Origin: Ianthella basta
Lineage: Eukaryota; Porifera; Demospongiae; Verongiida; Ianthellidae
Length of the DNA: 64,000 nucleotides
Direction of reading: 5' to 3'
NCBI GenBank assembly: GCA_964019415.1
Contig: OZ025884.1
Location: forward strand, 1-64,000
The notes under the pieces were generated by a model. It was not told the DNA's origin, searched no databases, and saw only the letters and a program-made list of their open reading frames with translations. Positions 28,501 to 43,588 of the stretch are shown here, one piece after another. How positions within the stretch are numbered: the first letter of the stretch is position 1; every line of letters starts with the position of its first letter. The position numbers and the translations under genes are program-made.

Positions 28501-31019
28501 GGCAAGATATGACAAGGTAAGATTTGGCAAGATTTGGCAAGATATGACAAGGTAAGATTTGGCAAGATTAAGCAAGATATAACAAGGTAAGATTTGGCAA
28601 GATTTAGCAAGATATGACAAGGTAAGATTTGGCAAGATTTGGCAAGATATGACAAGGTAAAATTAGGCAAGATTAGGCAAGATATGACGAGGTAAGATTA
28701 GGCAAGATTTGGCCAGACATAACAAGGTAAAATTAGGCAAGATTTGGCAAGATATGACGAGGTAAGATTAAGCAAGATTTGGCCAGATATGACGAGGAAG
28801 ATTAAGGAAGATTTGGCAAGATATGACAAGGTAAGATTAAGAAAGATTTGGCAAGATATGACAAGGTATGATTTGGCAAGATTTGGCAAGATATGACAAA
28901 GTGAGATTTAGCAAGATTTGGCAAAATATGACAAGGAAAGATTTGGCAAGATTTGGCAAGATATGACAAGGTAAGATTTGGCAAGATTTGGCAAGATATG
29001 ACAAGGTAAAATAAGGCAAGATTAGGCAAGATATGACGAGATAAGATTAGGCAAGATTAGGCAGGACATAACAAGGTAAAATTAGGCAAGATTTGGCAAG
29101 ATATGACGAGGTAAAATTAAGCAAGATATGGCAATATATGACGAGGTAAGATTAAGGAAGATTTGGCAAATTACGACAAGGTAAGATTAAGCAAGATTAG
29201 GCAAGATATGACAAGGTAAGATTAAGCAAGATTTGGCAAGATATGACAAGGTAAGATTAAGCAAGATTTGGCAAGATATGACAAGGTAAGATTTGGCAAG
29301 ATTTGGCGAGATTTGAAAAGGTAAGATCTGGCAAGATATGATAGGTACTATCTGGCAAGATACGACAAAGTAGGATCTGGCAAGAAATGACAAAGTAAGA
29401 TTTTGCAGGAAATGACAAGGTAAAATTTATGCAAGATTAGGCAAGATATGACAAGTAAAGATTAGGCTAGATCAGGCAAGATATGACGAGGTAAGATTTG
29501 GCAAGATTTGGTAAGAGATAACAAGGAAAAATTAGGCAAGATTAGGCAACATATGACAAGGTAAGATTAGGCAAGTTATGACAAGGTAAGATTCGGCAAG
29601 ATTTGGCAAGATATGACAAGGTAAGATTAAGCAAGATTAGGCAAGATAAGACAAGGTAGGATTAAGAAAGATTAGGCAAGATATGACAAGGTAAGATTAG
29701 GCAAGATCTGGCAAGATATGACAAGGTAAGATTTGGCAAGATTTGGCAAGATATGACAATGTAAGATTAGGCAAGATTAGGCAAGATATGATAGTGTAAG
29801 ATTATGCAAGATTAGGCAAGATATGACGAGGTAAGATTAAGCAAGATTTGGCAAGATATGATGAGGTAAGATTAAGAAAGATTTGTCAAGATATGACAAG
29901 ATAATATTTAGCAAGATTTTGCAAGATATGACAAGGTAAGATTTGGCAAGATTTGGCAAAATATGACAAGGAAAGATTAGGCAAGATTTGGCAAGATATG
30001 ACAAGGTAAGATTTGGCAAGATTTAGCAAGATATGACAAGGTAAGATTTGGCAAGATTTGGCAAGATATGACAAGGTAAAATTAGGCAAGATTAGGCAAG
30101 ATATGACGAGGTAAGATTAGGCAAGATTTGGCAAGACATAACAAGGTAAAATTAGACAAGATGTGGCAAGATATGACAAGGTAACATTTGGCATGATTTG
30201 GCAAGATATGACAAGGTAAAATTAAGCAAGATTAGGCAAGATATGACGAGGTAAGATTAGGCAAGATTTGGCAAGATATGACAAGGTAAAATTAAGCAAG
30301 ATTAGGCAAGATATGACGAGGTTAGATTAGGCAAGATTTGGCAGGACATAACAAGATAAAATTAGGCAAGATTTGGCAAGATATGACGAGGTAAGATTAA
30401 GCAAGATTTGGCAAGATATGACAAGGTAAGATTAGGGCAGATTTGGCAAGATATGACAAGGTAAGATTAAGCAAGATTTGGCAAGATATGACAAGGTAAG
30501 ATTAAGCAAGATTTGGCAAGATATGACAAGGTAAGATTTGGCAAGATTTGGCAAAATATGACAAGGAAAGATTTGGCAAGATATGACAAGGTAAGATTTA
30601 GCATGATTTGGCAAGATATGACAAGGTAAAATTAGGCAAGATTAGGCAAGATATGACAACGTAAGATTAAACAAGATTAGGCAAGATGTGACACGGAAAG
30701 ATTAAGCAAGATTAGGCAAGATATGACAAGGTAAGATTAAGCAAGATTAGGCAAGATGTGACAAGGTAAGATTAAGCAAGATTAGGCAAGATATGACAAG
30801 GTAAGATTTAGCAAGATCTGGCAAGATATGACAAGGTAAGATTTGGCAAGATTGGGCAAGATATGACAAGGTAAAAATAGGCAAGATTAGGCAAGATATG
30901 ACAATGTAAGATTTGGCAAGATTAGGCAAGATATGACAAGGTACGATTAGGCAAGATTTTGCAAGATATGACAAGGTAAGATTAAGCAAGATTAGGCAAG
31001 CTATGACAAGGTAAGATTT

Positions 31020-32640
31020 GGCAAGATTTGGTAAGATATGACAAGGTAAGATTTGGCAAGATTTAGTAAGATATGACAAGGTAAAATTAAGCTAGATTAG
31101 GCAAGATATGACAATGTAAGATTAGGCAAGATTTGGCAAGATATGACAAGGTAAGATTTGGCAAGATATGGCAAGATATGACAAGGTAAAATTAGGCAAG
31201 ATTAGGCAAGATATGACAAGGTAAGATTAGGCAAGATTAGGCAAGATATGACAAAGTAAGATTCGGCAAGATTTGGCAAGATATGACAAGGTAAGATTAA
31301 GCAAGATTAGGCAAGATATGACAAGGTAGGATTAAGCAAGCTTAGGCAAGATATGACAAGGAAAGATTTAGCAAGATTTGGCAAGATATAACAAGCTAAA
31401 ATTAGGCAAGATTTTGAAAGGTATGACAAGGTAAGATTAAGCAAGATTTGGCAAAATATGACGAAGTTAGATTAAGGAAGATTTGGCAAGATATGACATG
31501 GTGAGATTAAGCAAGATTTGGCAAGATATGACAAGGTAAGATTTGGCAAGATTTGGCAAGACATGACAAGGTAAGATTTGGCAACATTTTGCAAAATATG
31601 ACAAGGAAAGATTAGGCAAGATTTGGCAAGATATGACGAGGTAAGATTTGGCAAGATTTGGCAAGATATGACAAGGTGAGATTTGTCAAGATTTGGCAAG
31701 ATATGACAAGGTAAGATTTGGCAGGATTTGTCAAGATATGACAAGGTAAAATTAGGCAAGATTAGGCAAGACATGACAATGTAAGATAAAGCAAGATTAG
31801 GCAGATATGACAAGGTAAGATTTGGCAAGATTTGGTAAGATATGACAAGGTAAGATTTGGCAAGATTTAGTAAGATATGACAAGGTAAAATTAAGCTAGA
31901 TTAGGCAAGATATGACAATGTAAGATTAGGCAAGATTTGGCAAGATATGACAAGGTAAGATTTGGCAAGATATGGCAAGATATGACAAGGTAAAATTAGG
32001 CAAGATTAGGCAAGATATGACAAGGTAAGATTAGGCAAGATTAGGCAAGATATGACAAAGTAAGATTCGGCAAGATTTGGCAAGATATGACAAGGTAAGA
32101 TTAAGCAAGATTAGGCAAGATATGACAAGGTAGGATTAAGCAAGCTTAGGCAAGATATGACAAGGAAAGATTTAGCAAGATTTGGCAAGATATAACAAGC
32201 TAAAATTAGGCAAGATTTTGAAAGGTATGACAAGGTAAGATTAAGCAAGATTTGGCAAAATATGACGAAGTTAGATTAAGGAAGATTTGGCAAGATATGA
32301 CATGGTGAGATTAAGCAAGATTTGGCAAGATATGACAAGGTAAGATTTGGCAAGATTTGGCAAGACATGACAAGGTAAGATTTGGCAACATTTTGCAAAA
32401 TATGACAAGGAAAGATTAGGCAAGATTTGGCAAGATATGACGAGGTAAGATTTGGCAAGATTTGGCAAGATATGACAAGGTGAGATTTGTCAAGATTTGG
32501 CAAGATATGACAAGGTAAGATTTGGCAAGATTTGTCAAGATATGACAAGGTAAAATTAGGCAAGATTAGGCAAGACATGACAATGTAAGATAAAGCAAGA
32601 TTAGGCAGATATGACAAGGTAAGATTTGGCAAGATTTGGC
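31020..32640. repeat. 804-bp tandem duplication
   Basis: Equivalent points at 31,467 and 32,271 are 804 bp apart. Rare variants (CAACATTTTGCAAAATATG, AAGCTTAGG, GATTTGTCAAG) recur in the same order. Identity is very high by eye, so either a recent duplication or an assembly expansion is possible. Confidence 0.85.
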
Positions 32641-35050
32641 AAGATATGACAAGGTAAGATTAAGCAAGATTTGGCAAGATATGACAAGGTAAGATTAAGG
32701 AAGATTTGGCAAGATATGACAAGGTAAGATTAAGCAAGATTAGGCAAGATATGACAAGATAAGATTTGGCAAGATTTGGCATGATATGACAAGGTAAAAT
32801 TAGGCAAGATTAGGCAAAATATGACAATGTAAGATGTGGCAAGATTAGGCAAGATATGACTAGATAAAATTAGGCAAGATTTGGCAAGATATGACAAGGT
32901 AAGAATAGGCAAGATTTGGCAAGGTATGACAAGGTAAGATTAAGCAAGATTTGGCAAGATATGATGAGGTGAGATTAGGTAAGATTTGGCGAGATATAAC
33001 AAGGTAAAATTAGGCAAGATTTGGCAAGATATGACAAGGTAAGATTAAGCAAGATTTGGCAAGATATGACGAGGAAAGATTAAGGAAGATTTGGCAAGAT
33101 ATGACAAGATAATATTAAGCAAGATTTGGCAAGATATGACAAGGTAAGATTTGGCAAGATATGACAAGGTAAGATTTGGCAAGATTTGGCAAGATATGAC
33201 AAGGCAAAATTAGGCAAGATCAGGCAAGATATGACAATGTAAGATTAAGCAAGATTAGGCAAGATATGACAATGCAAGATTAGGCAAGATTTGGCTAGAT
33301 ATGACAAGGTAAAATTAGGCAAGATTTGGCAAGATATGACAAGGCAAGATTAAGCAAGATTTGGCAAGATATCACGAGGTAAGATTAAGGAAGATATGGC
33401 AAGATATGAGAAGGTAAGATTAAGCAAGATTAGGCAAGATATGACAATGTAAGATTTGGCAAGATTTGGCATGATATGACGAGGTAAAATTAGGCAAGAT
33501 TAGGCAAGATATGACAATGTAAGATTAGGCAAGATGAGGCAAGATATGACAAGAAAAAATTAGGCAAGATTTAGCAAGATATGACGAGGTAAGATTAAGC
33601 AAGATTTAGCAAGATATGACGAGGTAAGATTAAGCAAGATTTGTCAAGATATGACAAGGTAAGAGTAAGCAAGATTAAGCAAGATATGACAAGGCAGGAT
33701 TAAGCAAGATTAGGCAAGATATCACAAGGTAAGATTTAGCAAGATCTGGCAAGATATGACAAGGTAAGATTTGGCAAGATTTGGCAAGATATGACAATGT
33801 AAAATTAGGCAAGATTAGGCACGATATGACAATGTAAGATTAGGCAAGTTTAGGCAAGATATGACAAGGTAAGACTTGGCAAGATTTGGCAGGATATGAC
33901 AAGGTAAAATTAGGCAAGATATGGCAACATATGACAAGGTAAGATTAGGCAAGATTTGGCAAGGTATGACAAGGTAAGATTAAGCAAGATTTGGCAAGAT
34001 ATGACAAGGTAAGATTAAGCAAGATTTGGCAAGATATGACAAGGTAAGATTTGGCAAATTTGGCAAAATATGATAATGTAAGATTAAATATCATTTGGCA
34101 AGCTATGACAAGGTAAGATTTGGCAAGATCTGGCAAGATATGACAAGGTAAGAATAAGCAAGATTTGGCAAGATATGACAAGGTAAACATAGGCAAGATT
34201 TGGCAAGATATGACAAGGTAAGATTAAGCAAGATTTGGCAAGATATGACGAGGTAAGATTAAAGAAGATTTGACAAGATATAACAAGGTAAGATTAAGCA
34301 AGATTAGGCAAGATATGACAAGGTAAGATTTGGCAAGATATGACAAGGTAAGATTAAGCAAGATTAGGCAAGATATGACATGGTAGGATTAAGAAAGATT
34401 AGGCAAGATATTACAAGGTAGGATTAAGCAAGATTAGGCAAGATATGACAAGGTAAGATTAGGCAAGATTTGGCAAGATATGACAAGGTAAGATTTGGCA
34501 AGATTTAGTAAGATATGACGGTAAAATTAGGCAACATTAGGCAAGGTATGACAATGTAAGATTAAGCAAGATTAGCCAAGATAAGACAAGGTAAGATTTG
34601 GCAAGATATGACAAGGTAAAATTAGGCAAGATTTGGCAAGATAAGACAAGGTAAGATTAAGAAAGATTTGGAGAGATATGACAAGGTAAGATTTGGCAAG
34701 ATTTGGCAAGATATGACAAGGTAACATTAAGCAAGATTTGGCAAGCTATGACAAGGTAAGATTAGGCAAGATCTGGCAAGATATAACATGGTAAGATTTG
34801 GCAAGATTTGGCAAGATATGACAATTTAAAATTAGGCAAGATTAGGCAAGATATGACAATGTAAGAGTAGGCTAGATTAGGCAAAATATGACAAGGTAAG
34901 ATTAAACAAGATTTGGCAAGATATGACGAGGTAAGATTAAGCAAGAATTGGCAAGATATGACACGGTAAAATTAAGCAAGATTAGGCAAGCTATGACAAG
35001 GTAAGATTTGGCAAGATATGGCAAGGTATGATAAGGTAAGATTTGGCAAG
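32270..35050. repeat. 5.73-kb-offset satellite duplication, copy 1 (partner about 38,004-40,790)
   Basis: Points at 32,271, 33,945 and 34,762 reappear at 38,004, 39,679 and 40,496, a constant offset of 5,733-5,734. The offset shifts by one base where copy 2 has an extra T near 38,612. At least 2.7 kb is therefore duplicated with very few changes. Confidence 0.87.
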
Positions 35051-35819
35051 ATCTGGAAAATTATGACAAGGTAAGATTAAGCAAGATTTAGCAAGATATG
35101 ACAAGGTAAGATTTGGCAAGATATGACAAGGTAAGATTAAGCAAGATTTGGCAAGATATGACATGGTAGGATTAAGAAAGATTCGGCAAGATATTACAAG
35201 GTAGGATTAAGCAAGATTAGGCAAGATATGACAAGATATGACAAGGTAAGATTTGGCAAGATTTGGTAAGATATGACGGTAAAATTAGGCAACATTAGGC
35301 AAGGTATGACAATGTAAGATTAAGCAAGATTAGCCAAGATAAGACAAGGTAAGATTTGGCAAGATATGACAAGGTAAAATTAGGCACGATTTGGCAAGAT
35401 ATGACAAGGTAAGATTAGGTAAGATTTGGCAAGACATTACATGGTAAGATTAGGCAAGATTTGGCAAGATATGACGAGGTAAGAATTAGCAAGATTTGGC
35501 AAGATATGACAAGGTAAGATTAAGCAAGATTAGGCAAGATATGACAAGGTAAGATTAGGCAAGATCTGGCAAGATATAACATGGCAAGATTTGGCAAGAT
35601 TTGGCAAGATATGACTAGGTTAAATTAGGCAATATTAGGCAAGATATGACAATGTATGATTAGGCTAGATAAGGCAAGATATGACAATGTAAAATTAGGC
35701 AAGATTAGGCACGATATGACAATGTAAGATTAGGCAAGTTTAGGCAAGATATGACAAGGTAAGATTTGGCAAGATTTGGCAAGATATGACAATGTAAAAT
35801 TAGGCAAGATTTGGCAAGA

Positions 35820-36860
35820 TATGACAAGGTAAGATTAGGCAAGATTAGGCAAGATATGAAAAGGTAAAATTAGGTAAGATTAGGCAAGATATGACAATGT
35901 AAGATTAGGCAAGATATGACAAGGTAAGATTCGGCAAGATTTGGCAAGATATGACGAGGTAAGATTAAGCAAGATTAGGCAAGATATGACAAGGTAGGAT
36001 TAAGCAAGATTAGGCAAGATATGACAAGGAAAGATTTGGCAAGATTTGGCAAGATATAACAAGGTAAAATTAGGCAAGATTTGGCAAGATATGATAAGGT
36101 AACATTAAGCAAGATTTGGCAAGATATAACAAGGTAAGATTTGGCAAGATATGACAAGGTAAGATTTGGCAAGATTTGGCAAGATGTGACAAGGTAAGAT
36201 TTGGCAAGATTTAGTAAGATATGACAAGGTAAAATTAGGCAAGATTAGGCAAGATATGACAATGTAAGATTAGGCAAGATTTGGCAAGATATGACAAGGT
36301 AAGATTTGGCGAGATATGGCAAGATATGACAAGGTAAAATTAGGCAAGATTAGGCAAGATATGACAAGGTAAGATTAGGCAAGATTAGGCAAGATATGAA
36401 AAGGTAAAATTAGGCAAGATTAGGCAAGATATGACAATGTAAGATTAAGCAAGATATGACAAGGTAAGATTCGGCAAGATTTGGCAAGATATGACGAGGT
36501 AAGATTAAGCAAGATTAGGCAAGATATGACAAGGTAGGATTAAGCAAGATTAGGCAAGATATGACAAGGAAAGATTTGGCAAGATTTGGCAAGATATAAC
36601 AAGGAAAAATTAGGCAAGATTTGGCAAGATATGATAAGGTAACATTAAGCAAGATTTGGCAAGATATAACAAGGTAAAATTAGGCAAGATTTGGCAAGAT
36701 ATGATAAGGTAAGATTTGGCAAGATTTAGTAAGATATGACAAGGTAAGATTTGGCAAGATTTAGTAAGATATGACAAGGTAAAATTAGGCAAGATTAGGC
36801 AAGATATGACAATGTAAGATTAGGCAAGATTTGGCAAGATATGACAAGGTAAGATTTGGC
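35820..36860. repeat. 540-550-bp tandem duplication
   Basis: The variant unit GATATGAAAAGGTAAAATTAGG recurs 540 bp apart (about 35,852 and 36,392), with matching neighbours. Towards the right edge the offset becomes 550, one 10-bp sub-repeat more. A further relative lies at about 42,180-42,720. Confidence 0.75.
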
Positions 36861-38003
36861 GAAATATGGCTAGATATGACAAGGTAACATTAGGCAAGAT
36901 TAGGCAAGATATGACAAGGTAAGATTGGGCAAGATTTGGCAAGATATAACAAGGTAAGATTGTGCAAGATTTGGCAAGATATGACAAGGTAAGATTTGGC
37001 AAGATTTGGCAAAATATGACAAGGAAAGATTTGGCAAGATTTGGCAAGATATGACAAGGTAAGATTTAGCATGATTTGGCAAGATATGACAAGTTAAAAT
37101 TAGTCAAGATTAGGCAAGATATGACAACGTAAGATTAAACAAGATTAGGCAAGATGTGACACGGAAAGATTAAACAAGATTAGGCAAGATATGACAAGGT
37201 AAGATTAAGCAAGATTAGGCAAGATGTGACAAGGTAAGATTAAGCAAGATTAGGCAAGATATGACAAGGTAAGATTTAGCAAGATCTGGCAAGATATGAC
37301 AAGGTAAGATTTGGCAAGATTGGGCAAGATATGACAAGGTAAAAATAGGCAAGATTAGGCAAGATATGACAATGTAAGATTTGGCAAGATTAGGCAAGAT
37401 ATGACAAGGTACGATTAGGCAAGATTTTGCAAGATATGACAAGGTAAGATTAAGCAAGATTTGGCAAGATGTGACGAGATAAATTAAGGAAGGTTTATCA
37501 AGATAGGACAAGGTAAGATTAAGCAAGATTAGGCAAGCTATGACAAGGTAAGATTTGGCAAGATTTGGTAAGATATGACAAGGTAAGATTTGGCAAGATT
37601 TAGTAAGATATGACAAGGTAAAATTAAGCTAGATTAGGCAAGATATGACAATGTAAGATTAGGCAAGATTTGGCAAGATATGACAAGGTAAGATTTGGCA
37701 AGATATGGCAAGATATGACAAGGTAAAATTAGGCAAGATTAGGCAAGATATGACAAGGTAAGATTAGGCAAGATTAGGCAAGATATGACAAAGTAAGATT
37801 CGGCAAGATTTGGCAAGATATGACAAGGTAAGATTAAGCAAGATTAGGCAAGATATGACAAGGTAGGATTAAGCAAGCTTAGGCAAGATATGACAAGGAA
37901 AGATTTAGCAAGATTTGGCAAGATATAACAAGCTAAAATTAGGCAAGATTTTGAAAGGTATGACAAGGTAAGATTAAGCAAGATTTGGCAAAATATGACG
38001 AAG

Positions 38004-40790
38004 TTAGATTAAGGAAGATTTGGCAAGATATGACATGGTGAGATTAAGCAAGATTTGGCAAGATATGACAAGGTAAGATTTGGCAAGATTTGGCAAGACA
38101 TGACAAGGTAAGATTTGGCAACATTTTGCAAAATATGACAAGGAAAGATTAGGCAAGATTTGGCAAGATATGACGAGGTAAGATTTGGCAAGATTTGGCA
38201 AGATATGACAAGGTGAGATTTGTCAAGATTTGGCAAGATATGACAAGGTAAGATTTGGCAGGATTTGTCAAGATATGACAAGGTAAAATTAGGCAAGATT
38301 AGGCAAGACATGACAATGTAAGATAAAGCAAGATTAGGCAGATATGACAAGGTAAGATTTGGCAAGATTTGGCAAGATATGACAAGGTAAGATTAAGCAA
38401 GATTTGGCAAGATATGACAAGGTAAGATTAAGGAAGATTTGGCAAGATATGACAAGGTAAGATTAAGCAAGATTAGGCAAGATATGACAAGATAAGATTT
38501 GGCAAGATTTGGCATGATATGACAAGGTAAAATTAGGCAAGATTAGGCAAAATATGACAATGTAAGATGTGGCAAGATTAGGCAAGATATGACTAGATAA
38601 AATTAGGCAAGATTTTGGCAAGATATGACAAGGTAAGAATAGGCAAGATTTGGCAAGGTATGACAAGGTAAGATTAAGCAAGATTTGGCAAGATATGATG
38701 AGGTGAGATTAGGTAAGATTTGGCGAGATATAACAAGGTAAAATTAGGCAAGATTTGGCAAGATATGACAAGGTAAGATTAAGCAAGATTTGGCAAGATA
38801 TGACGAGGAAAGATTAAGGAAGATTTGGCAAGATATGACAAGATAATATTAAGCAAGATTTGGCAAGATATGACAAGGTAAGATTTGGCAAGATATGACA
38901 AGGTAAGATTTGGCAAGATTTGGCAAGATATGACAAGGCAAAATTAGGCAAGATCAGGCAAGATATGACAATGTAAGATTAAGCAAGATTAGGCAAGATA
39001 TGACAATGCAAGATTAGGCAAGATTTGGCTAGATATGACAAGGTAAAATTAGGCAAGATTTGGCAAGATATGACAAGGCAAGATTAAGCAAGATTTGGCA
39101 AGATATCACGAGGTAAGATTAAGGAAGATATGGCAAGATATGAGAAGGTAAGATTAAGCAAGATTAGGCAAGATATGACAATGTAAGATTTGGCAAGATT
39201 TGGCATGATATGACGAGGTAAAATTAGGCAAGATTAGGCAAGATATGACAATGTAAGATTAGGCAAGATGAGGCAAGATATGACAAGAAAAAATTAGGCA
39301 AGATTTAGCAAGATATGACGAGGTAAGATTAAGCAAGATTTAGCAAGATATGACGAGGTAAGATTAAGCAAGATTTGTCAAGATATGACAAGGTAAGAGT
39401 AAGCAAGATTAAGCAAGATATGACAAGGCAGGATTAAGCAAGATTAGGCAAGATATCACAAGGTAAGATTTAGCAAGATCTGGCAAGATATGACAAGGTA
39501 AGATTTGGCAAGATTTGGCAAGATATGACAATGTAAAATTAGGCAAGATTAGGCACGATATGACAATGTAAGATTAGGCAAGTTTAGGCAAGATATGACA
39601 AGGTAAGACTTGGCAAGATTTGGCAGGATATGACAAGGTAAAATTAGGCAAGATATGGCAACATATGACAAGGTAAGATTAGGCAAGATTTGGCAAGGTA
39701 TGACAAGGTAAGATTAAGCAAGATTTGGCAAGATATGACAAGGTAAGATTAAGCAAGATTTGGCAAGATATGACAAGGTAAGATTTAGCAAATTTGGCAA
39801 AATATGATAAGGTAAGATTAAGTAACATTTGGCAAGCTTTGACAAGATAAGATTTGGCAAGATCTGGCAAGATATGACAAGGTAAGAATAAGCAAGATTT
39901 GGCAAGATATGACAAGGTAAACATAGGCAAGATTTGGCAAGATATGACAAGGTAAGATTAGGCAAGATTTGGCAAGATATGACGAGGTAAGATTAAAGAA
40001 GATTTGACAAGATATAACAAGGTAAGATTAAGCAAGATTAGGCAAGATATGACAAGGTAAGATTTGGCAAGATATGACAAGGTAAGATTAAGCAAGATTA
40101 GGCAAGATATGACATGGTAGGATTAAGAAAGATTAGGCAAGATATTACAAGGTAGGATTGAGCAAGATTAGGCAAGATATGACAAGGTAAGATTAGGCAA
40201 GATTTGGCAAGATATGACAAGGTAAGATTTGGCAAGATTTAGTAAGATATGACGGTAAAATTAGGCAACATTAGGCAAGGTATGACAATGTAAGATTAAG
40301 CAAGATTAGCCAAGATAAGACAAGGTAAGATTTGGCAAGATATGACAAGGTAAAATTAGGCAAGATTTGGCAAGATAAGACAAGGTAAGATTAAGAAAGA
40401 TTTGGAGAGATATGACAAGGTAAGATTTGGCAAGATTTGGCAAGATATGACAAGGTAACATTAAGCAAGATTTGGCAAGCTATGACAAGGTAAGATTAGG
40501 CAAGATCTGGCAAGATATAACATGGTAAGATTTGGCAAGATTTGGCAAGATATGACAATTTAAAATTAGGCAAGATTAGGCAAGATATGACAATGTAAGA
40601 GTAGGCTAGATTAGGCAAAATATGACAAGGTAAGATTAAACAAGATTTGGCAAGATATGACGAGGTAAGATTAAGCAAGAATTGGCAAGATATGACACGG
40701 TAAAATTAAGCAAGATTAGGCAAGCTATGACAAGGTAAGATTTGGCAAGATATGGCAAGGTATGATAAGGTAAGATTTGGCAAGATCTGG
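38004..40790. repeat. 5.73-kb-offset satellite duplication, copy 2
   Basis: Partner of about 32,270-35,050. The similarity extends leftward to about 36,900-38,000, matching about 30,430-31,470 at offsets of 6,468-6,537. Those offsets differ because only copy 1 contains the 804-bp internal tandem duplication. Confidence 0.85.
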
Positions 40791-41320
40791 AAAATTATGA
40801 CAAGGTAAGATTAAGCAAGATTTAGCAAGATATGACAAGGTAAGATTTGGCAAGATATGACAAGGTAAGATTAAGCAAGATTAGGCAAGATATGACATGG
40901 TAGGATTAAGCAAGATCTGGCAAGATATAACATGGTAAGATTTGGCAAGATTTGGCAAGATATGACAATTTAAAATTAGGCAAGATTAGGCAAGATATGA
41001 CAACGTAAGATTAGGCTAGATTAGGCAAAATATGACAAGGTAAGATTAAACAAGATTTGGCAAGATATGACGAGGTAAGATTAAGCAAGATTTGGCAAGA
41101 TATGACATGGTAAAATTAAGCAAGATTAGGCAAGCTATGACAAGGTAAGATTTGGCAAGATATGACAAGGTATGATAAGGTAAGATTTGGCAAGATCTGG
41201 AAAATTATGACAAGGTAAGATTAAGCAAGATTTAGCAAGATATGACAAGGTAAGATTTGGCAAGATATGACAAGGTAAGATTAAGCAAGTTTAGGCAAGA
41301 TATGACATGGTAGGATTAAG
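40500..41320. repeat. 410-bp tandem duplication
   Basis: CAAGATCTGGCAAGATATAA occurs at 40,501 and 40,911. CTGGAAAATTATGACAAGG recurs at the same 410-bp offset. Two copies lie side by side. Confidence 0.82.
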
Positions 41321-43588
41321 AAAGATTAGGCAAGATATTACAAGGTAGGATTAAGCAAGATTAGGCAAGATATGACAAGGTAAGATTAGGCAAGATTTGG
41401 CAAGATATGACAAGGTAAGATTTGGCAAGATTTGGTAAGATATGACGGTAAAATTAGGCAACATTAGGCAAGGTATGACAATGTAAGACTAAGCAAGATT
41501 AGCCAAGATAAGACAAGGTAAGATTTGGCAAGATATGACAAGGTAAAATTAGGCACGATTTGGCAAGATATGACAAGGTAAGATTAGGCAAGATTTGGCA
41601 AGACATTACATGGTAAGATTAGGCAAGATTTGGCAAGATATGACGAGGTAAGAATTAGCAAGATTTGGCAAGATATGACAAGGTAAGATTAAGCAAGATT
41701 AGGCAAGATATGACAAGGTAAGATTAGGCAAGATCTGGCAAGATATAACATGGCAAGATTTGGCAAGATTTGGCAAGATATGACTAGGTTAAATTAGGCA
41801 ATATTAGGCAAGATATGACAATGTATGATTAGGCTAGATAAGGCAAGATAGGACAAGGTAAGATTTGGCAAGATTTGGCAAGATATGACAATGTAAAATT
41901 AGGCAAGATTTGGCAAGATATGACAAGGTAAGATTAAGGAAGATTTGTCAAGATATGATAAGGTAAGATTAAGCAAGATTTGGCAAGCTATGACAAGGTA
42001 AGATTTGGCAAGATTTGGCAAGATGTGACAAGGTAAGATTTGGCAAGATTTAGTAAGATATGACAAGGTAAAATTAGGCAAGATTAGGCAAGATATGACA
42101 ATGTAAGATTAGGCTAGATTTGGCAAGATATGACAAGGTAAGATTTGGCGAGATATGGCAAGATATGACAAGGTAAAATTAGGCAAGATTAGGCAAGATA
42201 TGACAAGGTAAGATTAGGCAAGATTAGGCAAGATATGAAAAGGTAAAATTAGGCAAGATTAGGCAAGATATGACAATGTAAGATTAGGCAAGATATGACA
42301 AGGTAAGATTCGGCAAGATTTGGCAAGATATGACGAGGTAAGATTAAGCAAGATTAGGCAAGATATGACAAGGTAGGATTAAGCAAGATTAGGCAAGATA
42401 TGACAAGGAAAGATTTGGCAAGATTTGGCAAGATATAACAAGGTAAAATTAGGCAAGATTTGGCAAGATATGATAAGGTAACATTAAGCAAGATTTGGCA
42501 AGATATAACAAGGTAAAATTAGGCAAGATTTGGCAAGATATGATAAGGTAAGATTTGGCAAGATTTAGTAAGATATGACAAGGTAAGATTTGGCAAGATT
42601 TAGTAAGATATGACAAGGTAAAATTAGGCAAGATTAGGCAAGATATGACAATGTAAGATTAGGCAAGATTTGGCAAGATATGACAAGGTAAGATTTGGCG
42701 AAATATGGCTAGATATGACAAGGTAACATTAGGCAAGATTAGGCACGATATGACAAGGTAAGATTGGGCAAGATTAGGCAAGATATGAAAAGGTAAAATT
42801 AGGCAAGATTAGGCAAGATATGAAAAGGTAAAATTAGGCAAGATTAGGCAAGATATGACAATGTAAGCTTAGGCAAGATATGACAAGGTAAGATTCAGCA
42901 AGATTTGGCAAGATATGACGAGGTAAGATTAAGCAAGATTAGGCAAGATGTGACAAGGTAGGATTAAGCAAGATTAGGCAAGATATGACAAGGAAAGATT
43001 TGGCAAGATTTGGCCAGATATAACAAGGTAAAATTAGGCAAGATTTGGCAAGATATGATATTGTAACATTAAGCAAGATTTGGCAAGATATAACAAGGTA
43101 AAATTAGGCAAGATTTGGCAAGATATGATAAGGTAAGATTAAGCAAGATTTGGCAAGATATGACAAGGTAAGATTAAGCAAGATTTGGCAAGATAAGACA
43201 AGGTAAGATTTGGCAAGATTTGGCAAGATAAGACAAGGTAAGATTAGGCAAGATTTGGCAAGATATATCAAGGTAAAATTAGGTACGATTTGGCAAGATA
43301 TGACATGGAAAGATTAAGCAAGATGTGGCAAGATATAACGAGGTAAGTTTAAGGAAGATTTGGCAAGATATGACAATGTAAGATTAAGCAAGATTTGGCA
43401 AGATATGACAAGGTAAGATTAAGCAAGATTTGGCAAGATATGACGAGGTAAGATTAAGGAAGATTTGTCAAGATATGACAAAGTAAGATTAAGCAAGATT
43501 TGGCAAGCTATGACAAGGTAAGATTAAGCAAGATTAGGCAAGATATTACATGGTAAAATTAGGCAAGATTTGGCAAGATATGACAAGG

